64,000 bases of DNA, taken from positions 59,047,164-59,111,163 of the forward strand of contig OY744610.1 in assembly GCA_963556255.1 (NCBI GenBank), written 5' to 3'. Source of the stretch: Allolobophora icterica (lineage: Eukaryota; Annelida; Clitellata; Crassiclitellata; Lumbricidae). The stretch's first letter is position 1. Each line of letters opens with the position of its first letter. A model generated the notes under the pieces. It was not told where the DNA came from. It ran no database searches and worked only from the letters and a program-made list of their open reading frames with translations. Position numbers and translations under genes: made by a program. Shown piece by piece: positions 20,294 to 33,210 of the stretch.

Positions 20294-22794
20294 TACTTGT
20301 ACAATAAATATTGGTATGGTATGAGTACTTGTACAATCAATATTAGTATGTGCGAGTACTTGTACCATCAATATTAGTAAAGTGTGAGTACTTGAATGTT
20401 TATGTTTTGTACTACCGTAATTTCTTAGTGCCATGCAAAACTGTATCAGGGAGATTGGCATATTCACTGTAGGCATGTTTGATAGATGCATATTTATCTG
20501 GAAAGAATTAACTTACAAAATAATATGCAGAAGTGTTGCCACTTTTAAGGAAGTGATATTCTTGATCAGCTTTTGAGATAACTTGAACAGTGCATGACGA
20601 TGTAACTTTGTGTTAAAAAGCCTTTTTTGGCTTCATTTTCAACTGATTTAAGACTCTCTGCTGCTATGAAAACTATGAGCTGAGTTCTTCTTTTTATCTA
20701 AAGACTTGCACCTGCTACAGTGATGTGTGAGAGTTGTTACTTTTGAGTCATCGTTGCTCAATGTTTGCTCATGTGTTCATGCAGTTGTTACATGGGGTAG
20801 GCATTTTACTTTACTCATGACATTGTAATCGTGAATTTATATAGCACCAAATCAAGAGAACCTTGTCAAATTCGCTCCCGACCTAACACAATGAAACCAT
20901 GATCGAACAAAATGGACTTCTGGTATGACCTTTGTGTGAAGTTGAAATAATTGCCATTCTGATGGTAATAACTAATCTGACTGTGCTTCTGATCACGAAG
21001 ATTATTTTGTGGCAAGCTGTCTCGGCAATGAGTGAGTGAGTTTCACGCAGTCAACTTGAGTTTGAGTTCTCTTAGATAATTGGCTGCTTTGTACACAGTT
21101 TGTTTTCTGGTTCCCTGTGCTTAGCTTCAGAAATTTTGAGATTACGATTTGTTTTCAGCTATTGTTTCTTGCATTAGGTTGTTATCTCTGAGTATTGTTC
21201 CTAGGTTTTGACCAGTAATCAAGTGTTTTGTGAGTTTGTATATGGATGTTTATTGGGTACCGCATTTTTAAAGAGCCTCTCAGAGGCAATGACGTGTCGA
21301 TCTAGGAAGTCATCATTTTAGACAGACAATATTTTCTAGCTGTCGTGTAATGGATATTTGTAAAGTCACCTCGATAACCTGCATAGCTGAAGAAAAATGA
21401 GTCTGCCAATGTTCACAGAATAATACATATACAAGAGTGTTTGATAATAGCAAGAGAGACAGAGGGGAAGTTACAGGAAGGAGGATGGACAGATAGAAAG
21501 ACAGACATTAGGGTCATGTAAAGCTGGAATTAGAGGTTTCCAATGAGGAAAAGTGCTGATGGTATACTTAGAAGGGCGAGCATTGGACCAGTATTTGTCC
21601 TTCTGTCTATTTTGCAACGCTAATTTAGTCCAGGACCAGTGTCCTCTGTCTGTTCCTTATTTTGGCCTGAGTGATAGTGAAAGTCGGCTTTTAGTCCCGA
21701 GGTATGAAGCGGTGAAAGTTGAAACCCAGCAGATTGAGATATGTCTGCAGATTTATTTAAGGATATAAATATTATTTATCCATTTCAGGTTTTGTTTAAG
21801 GACACAGTATAATGACCTACTGTAAGGGTAAACGTAGATGTACTTGTTTTTCTACTTTATTTGTATGACCTTGACCTGCTCATTTTTCAATGAATTTTTA
21901 TCGGGCGATATCCTTCACCATTGCTCCCCCGTTTGAATGGGTGCCATTCCAAGGTCCGTGTAGGGACTGTCTCCGACTCTGCTAATGTGAGATTCAAATC
22001 ATCTTAAATAAGCCTCGATCATTATGCAAATCAACTTCCTATTAATTCCAAACCTTTGCATTTGAAACATAAGGGTAAATTTATATAACGACTCTTGTGG
22101 GATAAACTACTCGGGAATGGTCAAGTAATGATGGTCAAAGTTTTCAGAAGGCAGATGCAAAACTATGTTTAAAACCAGTTCTCATTGCCAGAGTTGACAC
22201 CTGAGTAGGCAGGCACAGTTTTGAGCTTGTAGGGTTTTGTCGTTGAACGGGAATAGTGTTTTCTGAAGTATGCATTGTTTAACCTATAGACTGATTGTTT
22301 ATCAGTGGTTCTACTATGTTTGCGTAACTAACGGCACTTTTTTGTTGTAATTTATATTTTTAATTTACCACTTTTATCCTAGTTTGATCATTTAATGTGG
22401 CTTAAAATTGTTTACTACTTTCTGGTTATTTTATTTACAGCAGGCACATCTGTCTTTGAAAATATGAATTGTTCACAGTAAATAGTTTTAAGTTGTTTGT
22501 TATTGTATTATTTGTACTGTAACTGTTAAAAATTTAATGTGGTAGGTTTCTAATTTGTGTATGCATGTGTTTAAGCATTCATATAGCATCCTTTGAAACC
22601 TTTGAAGGTGTTCAGGTTCGAACGTATTGCTGGAGGTGGGCAGATGTTAGCTTCTGCCCCATTCATCATGACTTAGCTGTTTGATTTAGATGGGACATGT
22701 CCAATGGATAACAGTTGTGGACTTGGAATCACTTCCACGAGGATTGCGATTGAAGCTCTGATTGGGCATTATAATGATAACAGCATTATAGAAA
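20294..22794. other. Intergenic, nothing recognised
   Basis: AT-rich sequence without a supported gene. A 71-codon frame at 21553-21768 shows no motif. Near 20400 there is a short run of diverged GAGTACTTGTAC units following the MITE. Confidence 0.4.
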
Positions 22795-22802
22795 TTGTCA
22801 GA

Positions 22803-22941
22803 CATAGGCGTAGACTCTGGGGGGGAGGCGGAGCACGTGCCTCCCCAATAATTGAGATGGGCTGTACATTCAATGCAATAAGTGTAGAAAAAATAGCCAA
22901 ATCCCCCCCCCCAATATTTTGGACAAGTAATTACGCCAGTG
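22803..22941. mobile_element. hAT-type MITE, TSD TTGTCAGA
   Basis: 139 bp, ends CATAGGCGTAGACTC and CACTGGCGTAATTACT, exact 8-bp flanks TTGTCAGA (22795-22802 and 22942-22949). Confidence 0.85.
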
Positions 22942-23015
22942 TTGTCAGATTTGAAAAATTCTAAAATGTTCGTCAAAGGGAGCATATTCCAAGTGTTGCA
23001 TCATCAGCTGATGCC

Positions 23016-23016
<1 letters not shown>

Positions 23017-23082
<66 letters not shown>

Positions 23083-23100
23083 TAATAATGATGGTGATGA
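23017..23100. repeat. (AAT)n(GAT)n microsatellite
   Basis: About 22 AAT units followed by GATGATG, next to a retroelement-like GATTTATATAGCATC segment (23105-23310). Confidence 0.93.
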
Positions 23101-23317
23101 TGATGATAAGGATTTATATAGCATCATAGCCCAACCGAGGCCAAAGGAAAGGGCCTTATACATGAGTTCAAAAAGCCAATGGCAGTCATATGATTGTTTT
23201 TAAAGATGGGACGAGCTTTGATTTAAATGTCTCCAGAGATGGCACATTCTTCACGTGGAAGGGAAGGGTCCTCTGTTCCATGCTGATCTGGAGCTGTGTA
23301 ACTACATCTCCTTAGAG

Positions 23318-23572
23318 CAGTAGTTTTCAAACTGTGGTAAACGTACCACTACTAAGTGGTACGCGAAAAATTCAAAAAGATTATGTTCTTAAAGTTATTT
23401 ATTAATTTTTGAATTTGTCTTCCGAAGTTCCTACGGCCCTACACTACTTGCAAGGTGACTTGGCACTCACCTTTTGTTTATGATCTTTGATCTGACCTTT
23501 GCTGGTGGTATGCCAACATTTGATTTTACGGTTTTTACCTGGTGGTACATTAAAAAAGTTTGAAAACCCCTG
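23318..23572. mobile_element. hAT-type MITE (Charlie-like ends), TSD CCTTAGAG
   Basis: 255 bp with ends CAGTAGTTTTCAAACT and (reverse complement) CAGGGGTTTTCAAACT, exact 8-bp flanks CCTTAGAG (23310-23317 and 23573-23580). The CAGNGGTTTTCAAAC terminus is typical of hAT-Charlie relatives. Confidence 0.9.
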
Positions 23573-23580
23573 CCTTAGAG

Positions 23581-24778
23581 ATCAGATGTAAAGATTTTTG
23601 TTTTAATGTAGGCTTGAAAAACTAAATGTTTTGTGACGGATTTCTTCTTGTGTAATCGTTTCGTTCATTGATTTGAGTCCATGATGTACCAACCAAGTAC
23701 TTATTTCATTGTTCACCAAATAAACAATTCGATTTCGATTTTGCTGTCTTGATTCAGAATGGATTGATTTACTTAAATTTATGCAGTGTGTTGACTGCTA
23801 ATATACATGTATTGGCGTCTTTAAAGAGTGGATACCACTTTCCAAATCCCAGATGTCATGTGGAATTAATGCCACCCTTTGTATTTATTCTGTCCAAAGT
23901 AATCTGGAAATTGGCCACAGTGCTGCCTTAGGGATGCTGCCTTAGAGAGCCATACCAGGCACCAACTTATAACAAGATTGTGTTTATAATGAGATGAGTT
24001 GAACTCAATTTTGGATCTATGTTCCTGACCGTTTTATATCGAAATTCTTGTTATGATGGAGCGTGTTAAAAGGAGTTTCTGGTGTAGGCCTACAGTAATT
24101 CAGCTCCGACCAGGAGACTTCTATTGTTGACTGAATTTCATCAGAGGCTTGACACTGGAGTTTCATTTGAAGAAGCCATCGATCTATCGCTGCCCTTTGT
24201 TACAGAAGTCCTTTGACTACGCTGCTGCGTCATTTTCACAACACACCAGACGTCAGACGATCGCATTCACTGGAATATCTGTTGTTTCATGTTGCAGCTT
24301 GTTTGGATGAATGTGTGATCCACATAATCGATGCTCTGCAAATGCCAAACATTGCACGTGGATCCACTTCATCCCACGCTCCAGTCCATTTGCAGTAATT
24401 ATATAAATGTTTGCACGAGAGAACCCTCACAAAGTAAAACAATAAGTTAAAAACTGGGCTTGATCCAGGATTGGACAGGGCTGGTACCATAGCCGTATAT
24501 TACCTCTGGCTGGTACTGTTGATTGTATAAAACCGCATGTTTCTAAAATAATAGCAACAAGTTAGGCCTACACATTTTTATAGCGACTAGATATGGGGCT
24601 CTTCAGTCTTCATGACTGCTTTTGATAAATCGCGTATTGATTTTTACCATAGGCCTGCATTTTACCGTATGACACAAACTAAAAGGTGCCTAATGTTCGT
24701 GAGTGTTTACCAGTATGGTGAATTAGAGCGTATTTATATGCCTCGGAGGCTACCGTCAACGAAGTTCATTAAAAACTG
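23581..24778. other. Intergenic, mostly unassigned
   Basis: No supported gene. The part near 23930-24075 is a diverged relative of the repeat shared by 36190-36610 and 60890-61310. Confidence 0.4.
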
Positions 24779-25860
24779 TTCACCTTGTCACCTTGTGCTG
24801 TCGATTCGTTGAATCCTAGCGACTGTCATGGTCAACCTTCTCCATGTGCTCCGATTTCTCGTTGCCTCTCTCAGCTCCGAGATGTTCATCTTCAATGCCT
24901 CCTGTATCTCGTCCATCCATCTCCTTGGTCGTCCTCTCCTCCTTCTGCCCTCCCCACACGCCAACATCATCTCCTTTTCCAGCCCATCTGCACGCATCAC
25001 GTGTCCAAAGTATGACATCTTCTGCCTGGACGCTCTCTGCCCCAACGTCAAACTCCCTCTCCAGTGTCCTGTTTCTTCCAGGATATCCTCGTTAGTTCTC
25101 TTCTCAGTCCAAGAAACCCTCAACATTTTCCTCCAGATCCACATTTCACATGCCTCAATTTTCTTCTCCAATGCCTTGGTTTTTGTCCATGCATGTTTCG
25201 CATCCGTAAAGCACCACTGGTAAGATAATTGCTTTAACAATTCTTGTCTTCGTTCCCAAACTCACTGATTTGTCCTTCCATATTTTTTCCAGTCCCTGCG
25301 TTGCCGTCTTCCCCAATGTAGGCTAATTCTCCGTCGTATTTCTCGTTCGCATCCACCTTCACTCTCCATCATGGCCCCCAAGAAACAGAAGCTTGATACC
25401 ACCTCTATCTCCTCTCCATCTACCTCAAAATACCTCCACTTCTCAGTGGTCATTATCTCCGTCTTTTTTATATTAAAGTACATTCCTGCTTTCTCGCTTG
25501 CACGTTTTAGCCTTCTGATGTTATCCTTCAGTTTCTCCTTTTTTTCCGCCAGCAGTGTTGTGTCGTCCGCATACCTTAAATTGTTCACTATCCTTCCAGC
25601 TATCCTCACACCCTCCGCCTCATCATCAAAACCTGCCTCCCTCATTATCCTTTCTGCATATAGAATGAATAGGTATGGTGATAGTAATATCATAGTATAC
25701 ATCCCTGTCTGACCCCTTTCTTTATTCGAAACTTGCCGTGTCGCCATGTTCTGTCCTGTTAAACTGTTAAAGACAAATATATCCATGATTTGGTCATTTG
25801 AATAATGTTTTAAGGAGAAAACTCGTGCAAACTTAAACAAAAGAAATGAAAAGGCTGCTC
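24779..25860 (-). pseudogene. LINE reverse transcriptase fragment (RTE/L1-like), broken
   Basis: Two minus-strand frames, 25262-25840 and 24788-25240, are separated by a short frameshift near 25250. The first has LSPYLFILYAERIMREAG and the catalytic YADD (LRYADDTTLLAE) of a non-LTR reverse transcriptase. The second has the C-terminal block KEM-GRRRRGRPRRWMDEI. The 3' end is two copies of an octamer, CAAGGTGA. It is 5'-truncated and lacks the endonuclease. A second 3' end of the same family is at 31847-32223. Confidence 0.85.
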
Positions 25861-26117
25861 GAGAGCGTTAAATACGTGTATCTCGAATGGTCACACAAGA
25901 AGATAAAATTAAAACTCATTGTTCCATTTTGTGAAGGTTCTCTCATGCACGGTCACCTACATGAAAATAAGATCAAACATAAAATCACAGTATAAATATT
26001 TATACTGTGACAAAATGATGGTCAAACTTTTAAAGCTGTATCTTACAACGTTAACACTTTAAATAATCTGGTGCTCTGCTCTTAGCTTAAGTTAGCACTT
26101 AGCGATTTAGTTATTTC

Positions 26118-26915
26118 TAGGGCAAGTAGATACTCATAAATTAATTCTTGTCACGGAAGCCGTGAATTTCGTGATTTTCATCATTTGCCGTGAATTTTCC
26201 CAAATGCCGTGAATTACCGTGATTTTGGGCAAATTTTCTGAAATTAATGCAACACGACGTTCGGAAACGACATGTTTCGCAGCGTAAGAAATTACAATAA
26301 ATTACAGTAAAGTGTACTGCAGCCACTCAATGACATTTTGTGACATTACACATACATCGATAGCATCGTTTTTGTTATATTTGCGTTGTTGTTTGCTCAG
26401 AATTTTTTTAAATTCATGCAACATGACGGTCGGAAACGATATGTTTCGCAGCGTAAGAAATTACAATAAATTACAATAAAGTACCAGTATATACATACAG
26501 CCACTCGATGACGCTGACGTCATTGACTAATTTTATTTCCGGTTGGTCGTGCGACTCATCGCCATTGAGGTATACATACATAGGGCCTACCTCAATGGAC
26601 ATCGCTGGTACAACTCGTACTCGTTGGTCGCCATTTGTATTGTTTATCCTTCTGTTTCGCATTATCGCAAATACAAATTTACAATTAACGTAATTTGACG
26701 CAGGATGTTTACACTGACATTTTTGTGACATTATACATATATCGACGGTGTCGTTTTTGTTATATTATATATGTGTTGTTGTTTGCTCGGATCTTAGTAA
26801 ATAATAGCGTGCTTTCATGCCGTGAATTTGCCGTGATTTTCGCCCATTTATTTTTACAAAATCCTACCGTGACTTTTGAACTTTTTTCCGTAAATAGGCC
26901 TATCTACTGGCCCTA
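26118..26915. mobile_element. hAT-type element, TSD GTTATTTC
   Basis: 798 bp, ends TAGGGCAAGTAG and (reverse complement) TAGGGCCAGTAG, exact 8-bp flanks GTTATTTC (26110-26117 and 26916-26923). The inside has repeated CCGTGAATT units and an internal duplication: the block with CGGAAACGA-ATGTTTCGCAGCG occurs near 26262 and near 26434. No transposase. Confidence 0.85.
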
Positions 26916-26923
26916 GTTATTTC

Positions 26924-27652
<729 letters not shown>

Positions 27653-27994
27653 TACACAGTATTACACATGTGTGTGTGTAGGCCTGTAGCATACATGTAA
27701 GTTTCGAAGGAATTAAGAGAAACAAATGGAATGAAAGAATGCGCTGGATAAACGATATTAATGATCGTGGACATAACAAAACTTCGACTAGGCTAACACT
27801 GAGGAGAACAATGGACCTGACAAATGGCCGATGACAAAATGGAGATTGTTTGCTCGTACCTATAGCCGCCATTCCCCCGCCAAATGGCTTCCGTCATGAA
27901 CTGATGACAATAATGAGAATGAATGATCAATTCTCCATGATCGTGCATTACTTAGATCAATGAATTCTGAATGAAGGTACTACAGCTCGTTCAT
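27653..27994. other. Intergenic, nothing recognised
   Basis: No open frame or repeat that can be supported. Confidence 0.35.
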
Positions 27995-28002
27995 ACGCTC
28001 AT

Positions 28003-29842
28003 CAATGTTCCCTCTAATTTTTTTCCGCCGTGCGCGCATTGGCCTGCCGCGTGAGCAGTAACATTTTGTGATCTTTAAGGCCTACTAAATATATTGTATG
28101 TGCAAGGTTGTACATCTGTTCAAGTTCTCTGCCCCTGGGCAGGTTCTAACTTCGAATGGCTAAATGCATCTCAAGAAGTTTAGAGGTGGTTCTCATTGCC
28201 TTTCCATCGGTGTTTTTACCTGCGTTGATGTCCTCCATCGTCCTTCTTTCAGACTCCTAATCTCGCGGGATTCGATTATACCGGCGAGGACTCGGTCGTC
28301 CACTGCGCCCTTTGTTCCTAGTGGGGTTACCTCGTGAAGGTGGCGTGGGCGTGGTGGGCATTTGGGGTAGCAAAGGCGTTTAGAAAGGATTGTTCCTCCA
28401 TTTTCACCATAAGACTTACATTAAAAGCCTAGAAAATCGCATCATATAAAACGAAAAAGGCTATAGTCAAGTTGAAGTAAGTAAGTAGCATTTATGTGAA
28501 TGTGACAACATTGTAATAGAATTGTATATAATTATTACGGAATTAGGCCTACATGTAGCCTGTAGACACATTTCAAATTGATGATTACATGAACAAATGT
28601 AATTGACAAGCACAACTTCTTCATGTTGTGTGCCCTCATGCCCGGTCAAATATCCGATGACGCCAATCAACATAGCAACTAAATCAGATTAATCGATTCA
28701 CAATACTACTTTCTACAATTGCATTACCAGCGTATACATGGTTCAAGTTGTTTCCTAAACAATTACTTCACGTGTGTACGAGGCTATAAAATCCTTAGAG
28801 GGTATAGGCTATTAAAAGACCCAAAAATTAAGCTTAGATTTTCTCATGTCTGTCTTTGTGAGATTGCTAAAGAACATAGGCCTACACGTGATCCAGGTCA
28901 ATTGCTTGACCAGAATAAAAATCTTATTTCTGATTACATAGTCCAGGCAGTCAAACTGAAGTCGACTACGCATTTTGTCTTCATTGCATTCATAAGGCTG
29001 AAGCCACGTTTACACTGCATGCTAGATGAATCGGCCAAATATCTTGAAAATTCCTACCTTAAAGTTTTCAATTGCAATGTATTTAAAGTCACGATACTGC
29101 TTGCAAGCCTGCTTCTCGTATTCGTCGCCAGTTTTGTCAAGTAGTTTACCGTATTTCACTGCTAATCTAGCAATCTCGGTTTGCCCAAAATCATAACTTA
29201 GTGTGTCTGCCAACAGGCATAGCTCACTTTCCATTCGAGTATTTCATCTTCTGGAAATCTGCAGTCATATGTAGTGTGTACAAGTCATATGGCTTTGTAG
29301 AGAGAGACAGACTGCTACAGAGACAGAGCGAGAGAAACCAGAGAGAGCGAATGAGACAACGAAAGAGAGACGAACAAGGCTGGCATTATTTCGAACACCC
29401 TCGGTCATGGGTCAGAGATGATTGATCTGCCGTAGAAGGGTATGCAGCTGTTGGAAGCTTCCGAATCATGCCTGCCATGGCTGAGTATCGCTTCTTCTGT
29501 GGGTCCACTACTCTGGCACATCGGGTGACTTAGACAGACCCCACACATACGAATACATCTGTTGCCGTCTGTATCAATTAGGTCCTAGGCTATCATGAAG
29601 CGTCCGTTCTATACAGTGCAGAGAGGCCGAGATCTACACGGGAAGACATTTCTTACCACAAGCCTTGTTTGGCCTTTTGAACATCGTAGGCTAAATATGT
29701 CAGCTGGAAAAATGGACAAAATTTAACATCGAAAATAAAAATTAGAGCTCATGAAATTTGTGCGCTAGGAAGAAAATGTTGTGCGCGCTAGTTTGAAATG
29801 CCGTGCGCGCGCGCGCACGCGCGCAGCTTAGAGGGAACATTG
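28003..29842. mobile_element. 1.84-kb hAT element, TSD ACGCTCAT
   Basis: Ends CAATGTTCCCTCTAA and its inverse TTAGAGGGAACATTG, both followed inwards by GCGCGC-rich sequence. The exact 8-bp flanks are ACGCTCAT (27995-28002 and 29843-29850). On the minus strand at 29022-29234 is a 70-codon frame (LADTLSYDFGQTEIARL) that could be a piece of a hAT transposase; this assignment is tentative. No full transposase remains, so it is non-autonomous. It ends about 310 bp before the TATA motif of the first channel gene. Confidence 0.85.
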
Positions 29843-30155
29843 ACGCTCATCTATAGGCTACTTCGGGACTGCGCGACAGTCACTTTGGTCCGCATACATG
29901 TCTGGTAATATATACGTACAGCCGAGTCCAAAACAGTAACATTACCAGAGTGCTTTATTGACATTTTAAAACAGAATGTTTATCATCAGCTAACGGAATA
30001 ATTGATATAGGCTTATATGAATTTATGACTTCCAATTAAGTATGAAAATGCATATAGGGTAGCAATTGTCTCATAAGATGACCACCATTAAACCGTAGCC
30101 TACTCCTAAATCGCTTTTCAAGTAATTCGGATGCGGCAGAATTATTAAGCTCCAC

Positions 30156-30161
30156 TATAAA
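30156..30161 (+). promoter_or_regulatory. TATA box of DEG/ENaC copy 1
   Basis: CCACTATAAA, 147 bp upstream of the chosen ATG. The surrounding 5' flank is conserved in the other copies, and the same motif recurs before copies 3 and 4. Confidence 0.6.
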
Positions 30162-30307
30162 CGAAGCAAACAGCATATATCCGGTAATGCGCTCAACTCT
30201 GCGATCATTGTCCTAAGCGACACTGCCGAGTAACGCTCACTGAACACAGTTACATTCGGATTGGTAACGCGTATTCGTCTTTCCACAGCAGAGAATACAT
30301 TAATGCA

Positions 30308-31819
30308 ATGCTGAACGAAATCCGTCAAGAGCTGAGAAGATTTGCCGAAACGACTGGAATAAAGGGCGTCGGTCGCATCGTCAAGACCACAAGCAAGGTA
30401 ATTCGATTTTTCTGGTTGATCTCCATTGCGGTTTGCTTTGGGATTCTTCTCTTCCAAGTCTCAACAGTACTCCTTAACTACACGTCTCACGCTGTGACCA
30501 GAAGCTCCAAAGTGGTTCAGATTAAACCGATCTTTCCAGATGTCACTATCTGCAACCTTTTCCCCGTCTACAATATCAGCGGCGCAAGCTACAAGGAATA
30601 CTTGAAAACGATCGAGATCATGAGTGAGTATGATCTTAAACTGCAAATGCCTAAAGATCCGCAACTGTGGACGTACATGAAATCCATTGAATTTTATAAC
30701 GCGAACACTCCTTTATTGGAGGAGTTCCGTGAACACCAAGATGGCTTCGTAGTGGAGTGCTTACAGTACGGCTGGGACTTGTATATACCAGTGCCATGTA
30801 ACACCACGGCAGTTCTGAAAACTCCGCTACAAAAGTGTCACAAGATCGAATTGGACTGGACCAATGGCACGGTAGCAGCAGTCACCGTGTTACTTTTCAC
30901 GAATAATTTCGAGTCGCAAATTGTCGACGGCTACAATTCGTGGATCCGCATGTCGACGGGCACGGGTGCAACTGTCATGATTCATCCGAACGGCACCATT
31001 CCCAATCCGAAAACAGAGATCGTTGTCTCTGCGGGAAACCAGCTGATCATCCACCTAAAACAGACGAACGTGAATCGTCTCCCAGAGCCGCATGGCAACT
31101 GCACCTATCGAAAGCTCCTCATTCCCTCACAACCGAACTCGCCAAACTACAGCACCGTTGCCTGTATCAGCCTCTGCAGACAACGCCAGACGATTGAAAA
31201 GTGCAGATGCCTCGACAACAATGAATTCTTCACCGACGAACAGCTTAATCTCGTAAACCGTACGTTCTGTGCTAACATCACCCAGACCGCCAACGTGAAA
31301 CCACTTCTTCCGGAAGCAGTGATACGTCGTTTGGAAGCGATCCACTGCCAAACAGCAGGTTTCGTATCTAACGATGATGGTTGCGACTGCCCAGTACCTT
31401 GCTTAGAAACATATTACGACACTAGTACTTCATCTTCCCAATGGCCAAATCCGCTCTACCACCTTTCCTTTTACAAACAGTACATCCAGAAAAACGTAAA
31501 CTATGGTAACAAGTTTTCGACCTATGAAGAAATCCTGAAGAACGAAAAAAACCAAACAGACGAGGAAATGTTAAAGCAGATCAAAAGCCTTCGGCTAATC
31601 GAGGAGAATTTTCTAAAGGTTGTGGTAATGTTTTCTGAGGAAACCATTGAGGAGTTTACAGATTCCGCGGCAGTCACCTGGGACACTCTGGTTGCCAATC
31701 TGGGTGGATCATTCAATCTGTGGCTTGGAATTTGTGTTCCAACGGTTGCCGAAATAATAGAACTGATCTACTCACTGTTGGTCGTTGTGTGTTGCAACAG
31801 GAGGGCCAACGTTGTTTAG
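30308..31819 (+). CDS. DEG/ENaC sodium channel, copy 1 (C-terminus cut short)
   Basis: A 503-residue single-exon member of the DEG/ENaC family of amiloride-sensitive, trimeric sodium channels. Cytosolic N terminus with TTGIKGVGR (family HG motif, here Lys19-Gly20); TM1 about 33-57; the post-TM1 signature FPDVTICN at 76-83; a Cys-rich, N-glycosylation-rich ectodomain with CISLCRQRQ-CRCLD and CDCPVPC; the finger-to-pore SSSQWPNP motif; then TM2 with NLGGSFNLWLGICVP (pore triplet Gly474-Ile-Cys476 where GxS is usual). The start is the Met shared by all four copies. The frame ends at TAG where the paralogues have CAG, removing about 10 residues; a LINE lies 27 bp on. Probably still a channel, since both spans are intact. 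Ligand unknown. Confidence 0.92.
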   Translation: MLNEIRQELRRFAETTGIKGVGRIVKTTSKVIRFFWLISIAVCFGILLFQVSTVLLNYTSHAVTRSSKVVQIKPIFPDVTICNLFPVYNISGASYKEYLKTIEIMSEYDLKLQMPKDPQLWTYMKSIEFYNANTPLLEEFREHQDGFVVECLQYGWDLYIPVPCNTTAVLKTPLQKCHKIELDWTNGTVAAVTVLLFTNNFESQIVDGYNSWIRMSTGTGATVMIHPNGTIPNPKTEIVVSAGNQLIIHLKQTNVNRLPEPHGNCTYRKLLIPSQPNSPNYSTVACISLCRQRQTIEKCRCLDNNEFFTDEQLNLVNRTFCANITQTANVKPLLPEAVIRRLEAIHCQTAGFVSNDDGCDCPVPCLETYYDTSTSSSQWPNPLYHLSFYKQYIQKNVNYGNKFSTYEEILKNEKNQTDEEMLKQIKSLRLIEENFLKVVVMFSEETIEEFTDSAAVTWDTLVANLGGSFNLWLGICVPTVAEIIELIYSLLVVVCCNRRANVV

Positions 31820-31846
31820 GAAGTGCCTGACAGGAAACCATGCTAT

Positions 31847-32223
31847 CACCTTGTCACCTTGTGCCGTCAGTTCGTGGAACTCTAGCGACCGTCATGACCA
31901 GCCTCCTCCATTCCTCCCTGTTCCGTACCGCTTCCCTTAGTTGTGCAAGGTTCATCGCTGTCCTCCTGTGTATCTCCTCCATCCATCGAGTTCTCGGGCG
32001 GCCTCTTTTCCTCACCCCCTCTCCGCACGCCAGCATCATCTCCTTCTCCATCCCGTCTGCTCTCATCACATGTCCAAAGTACATCAATTTCTGTCTGATG
32101 GCCCTTTTTTGTAGTGTCATGTCTCCTCTTAGTTGTCCTATCTCCTGGATTACAGATACATTTGTTCTCTTTTCTCTCCACGATATTCCCAGCAACCTTC
32201 TCCATATCCTATAGCCTAGGCCT
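31847..32223 (-). mobile_element. 5'-truncated LINE insertion, TSD ATGCTAT
   Basis: 377-bp 3' end of the same LINE family as 24779-25860, with the block SWREKRTN, FGHVMRADGMEKEMMLACGEG and GRPRTRWMEEI on the minus strand and a tail of two CAAGGTGA octamers. It is flanked by a 7-bp repeat ATGCTAT (31840-31846 and 32224-32230). It entered the last codons or trailer of channel copy 1. Confidence 0.82.
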
Positions 32224-32230
32224 ATGCTAT

Positions 32231-32756
32231 AACTCCACTGAAAGATACATGTATGCACCATCAGACTGTTTGCACCAGCGGCGTGGGCAATTATAGTGAC
32301 TACGGCAGCAGCTTGAACACCAGAGGAACCCAAGAAAATTATAATGGATAACAGAATGAATTAGTAGGCCTAAATCTCTTTAAAGGATTTAAATTCATTA
32401 GCCGAGCACGTGCTGTCACTGAGAATTCCGCAGCCTATGTCTTCTATTGCGCCTGTGAATAAGCTGGTCCCCGGGACTTCGCTTTTTTTCGGCGCTGTAG
32501 AACTCTCAAGATTACGATTATGTCGGCCTATGCGTATTTGGAAGTTCTCTGCCGGGTCGGTTAGGGATGTGCCTCGATCGCTGTCTTTCTGTGGTAGGCT
32601 ACCAACTACGATGACCTGACGGGCTTTCCGCGGATCCTGCTTCCGTGGTCTGTCAGAAGGCTTGAAAAAGACGACCAGTCAACGTCCGCACGATTTATTA
32701 CTTCAGTAGCGTCGACGAAATAAGCAACTGAAAGAACGGCGACTCGGGGGAGGGTA
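32231..32756. other. Intergenic remnant
   Basis: The first tens of bases may be the displaced 3' trailer of channel copy 1 (GAAAGATAC is shared with the trailer of copy 2). Nothing else is recognised. Confidence 0.3.
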
Positions 32757-33075
32757 AAGTAAGTAAGTATATCCTTTATTAATAAATCAACTGCTAACCG
32801 CACTTTCTTGTGCATTGTTAACCAAATTACTTTAAGCATATGACATCCGAATGACAAAGGTTTTACGGGCTAAGGAGTCGGCATTATGTATAATTCTATT
32901 GTGTGCCCAGTGAGTAGGCCCTATACGACAGTTTTTTCTGGAGGTAACTACTGTTGCAGAACATGTGCTGGGTTCATTATGATGGCTGAGAAAAGGTTAG
33001 AGTCAGCTTGCTGGCAGAGTTGCTCGAAAGTAAGTAGGATTCCGGTAAATATCGATACGGGACCAATCGCCGCAT
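32757..33075 (-). mobile_element. LINE 3' end, (ACTT)n-tail family
   Basis: The minus strand reads FEQLCQQADSNLFSAIIMNPAHVLQQLLPPE, broken afterwards. It matches the block FDELCKKADRDLFKNILKNPSHLLHELLPP of the 44.9-kb copy. It ends in AAAGGATAT(ACTT)n. Confidence 0.65.
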
Positions 33076-33210
33076 TGTTACCTGAAGACGTGTGCGTCCC
33101 ATTCCCCACGTAGCCCCACAACGCCGGTACCGCATAACACATAAACAGATACATCAATAGACAGGTAGGCCTATACATGCCGCATTCAACATCCGCGACA
33201 CTCTACAAAG

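Noticed and set aside
28719..29144. 141-codon plus-strand protein
   Set aside because: Lies inside the hAT element, has no recognisable motif, and overlaps a minus-strand frame that looks more like transposase.
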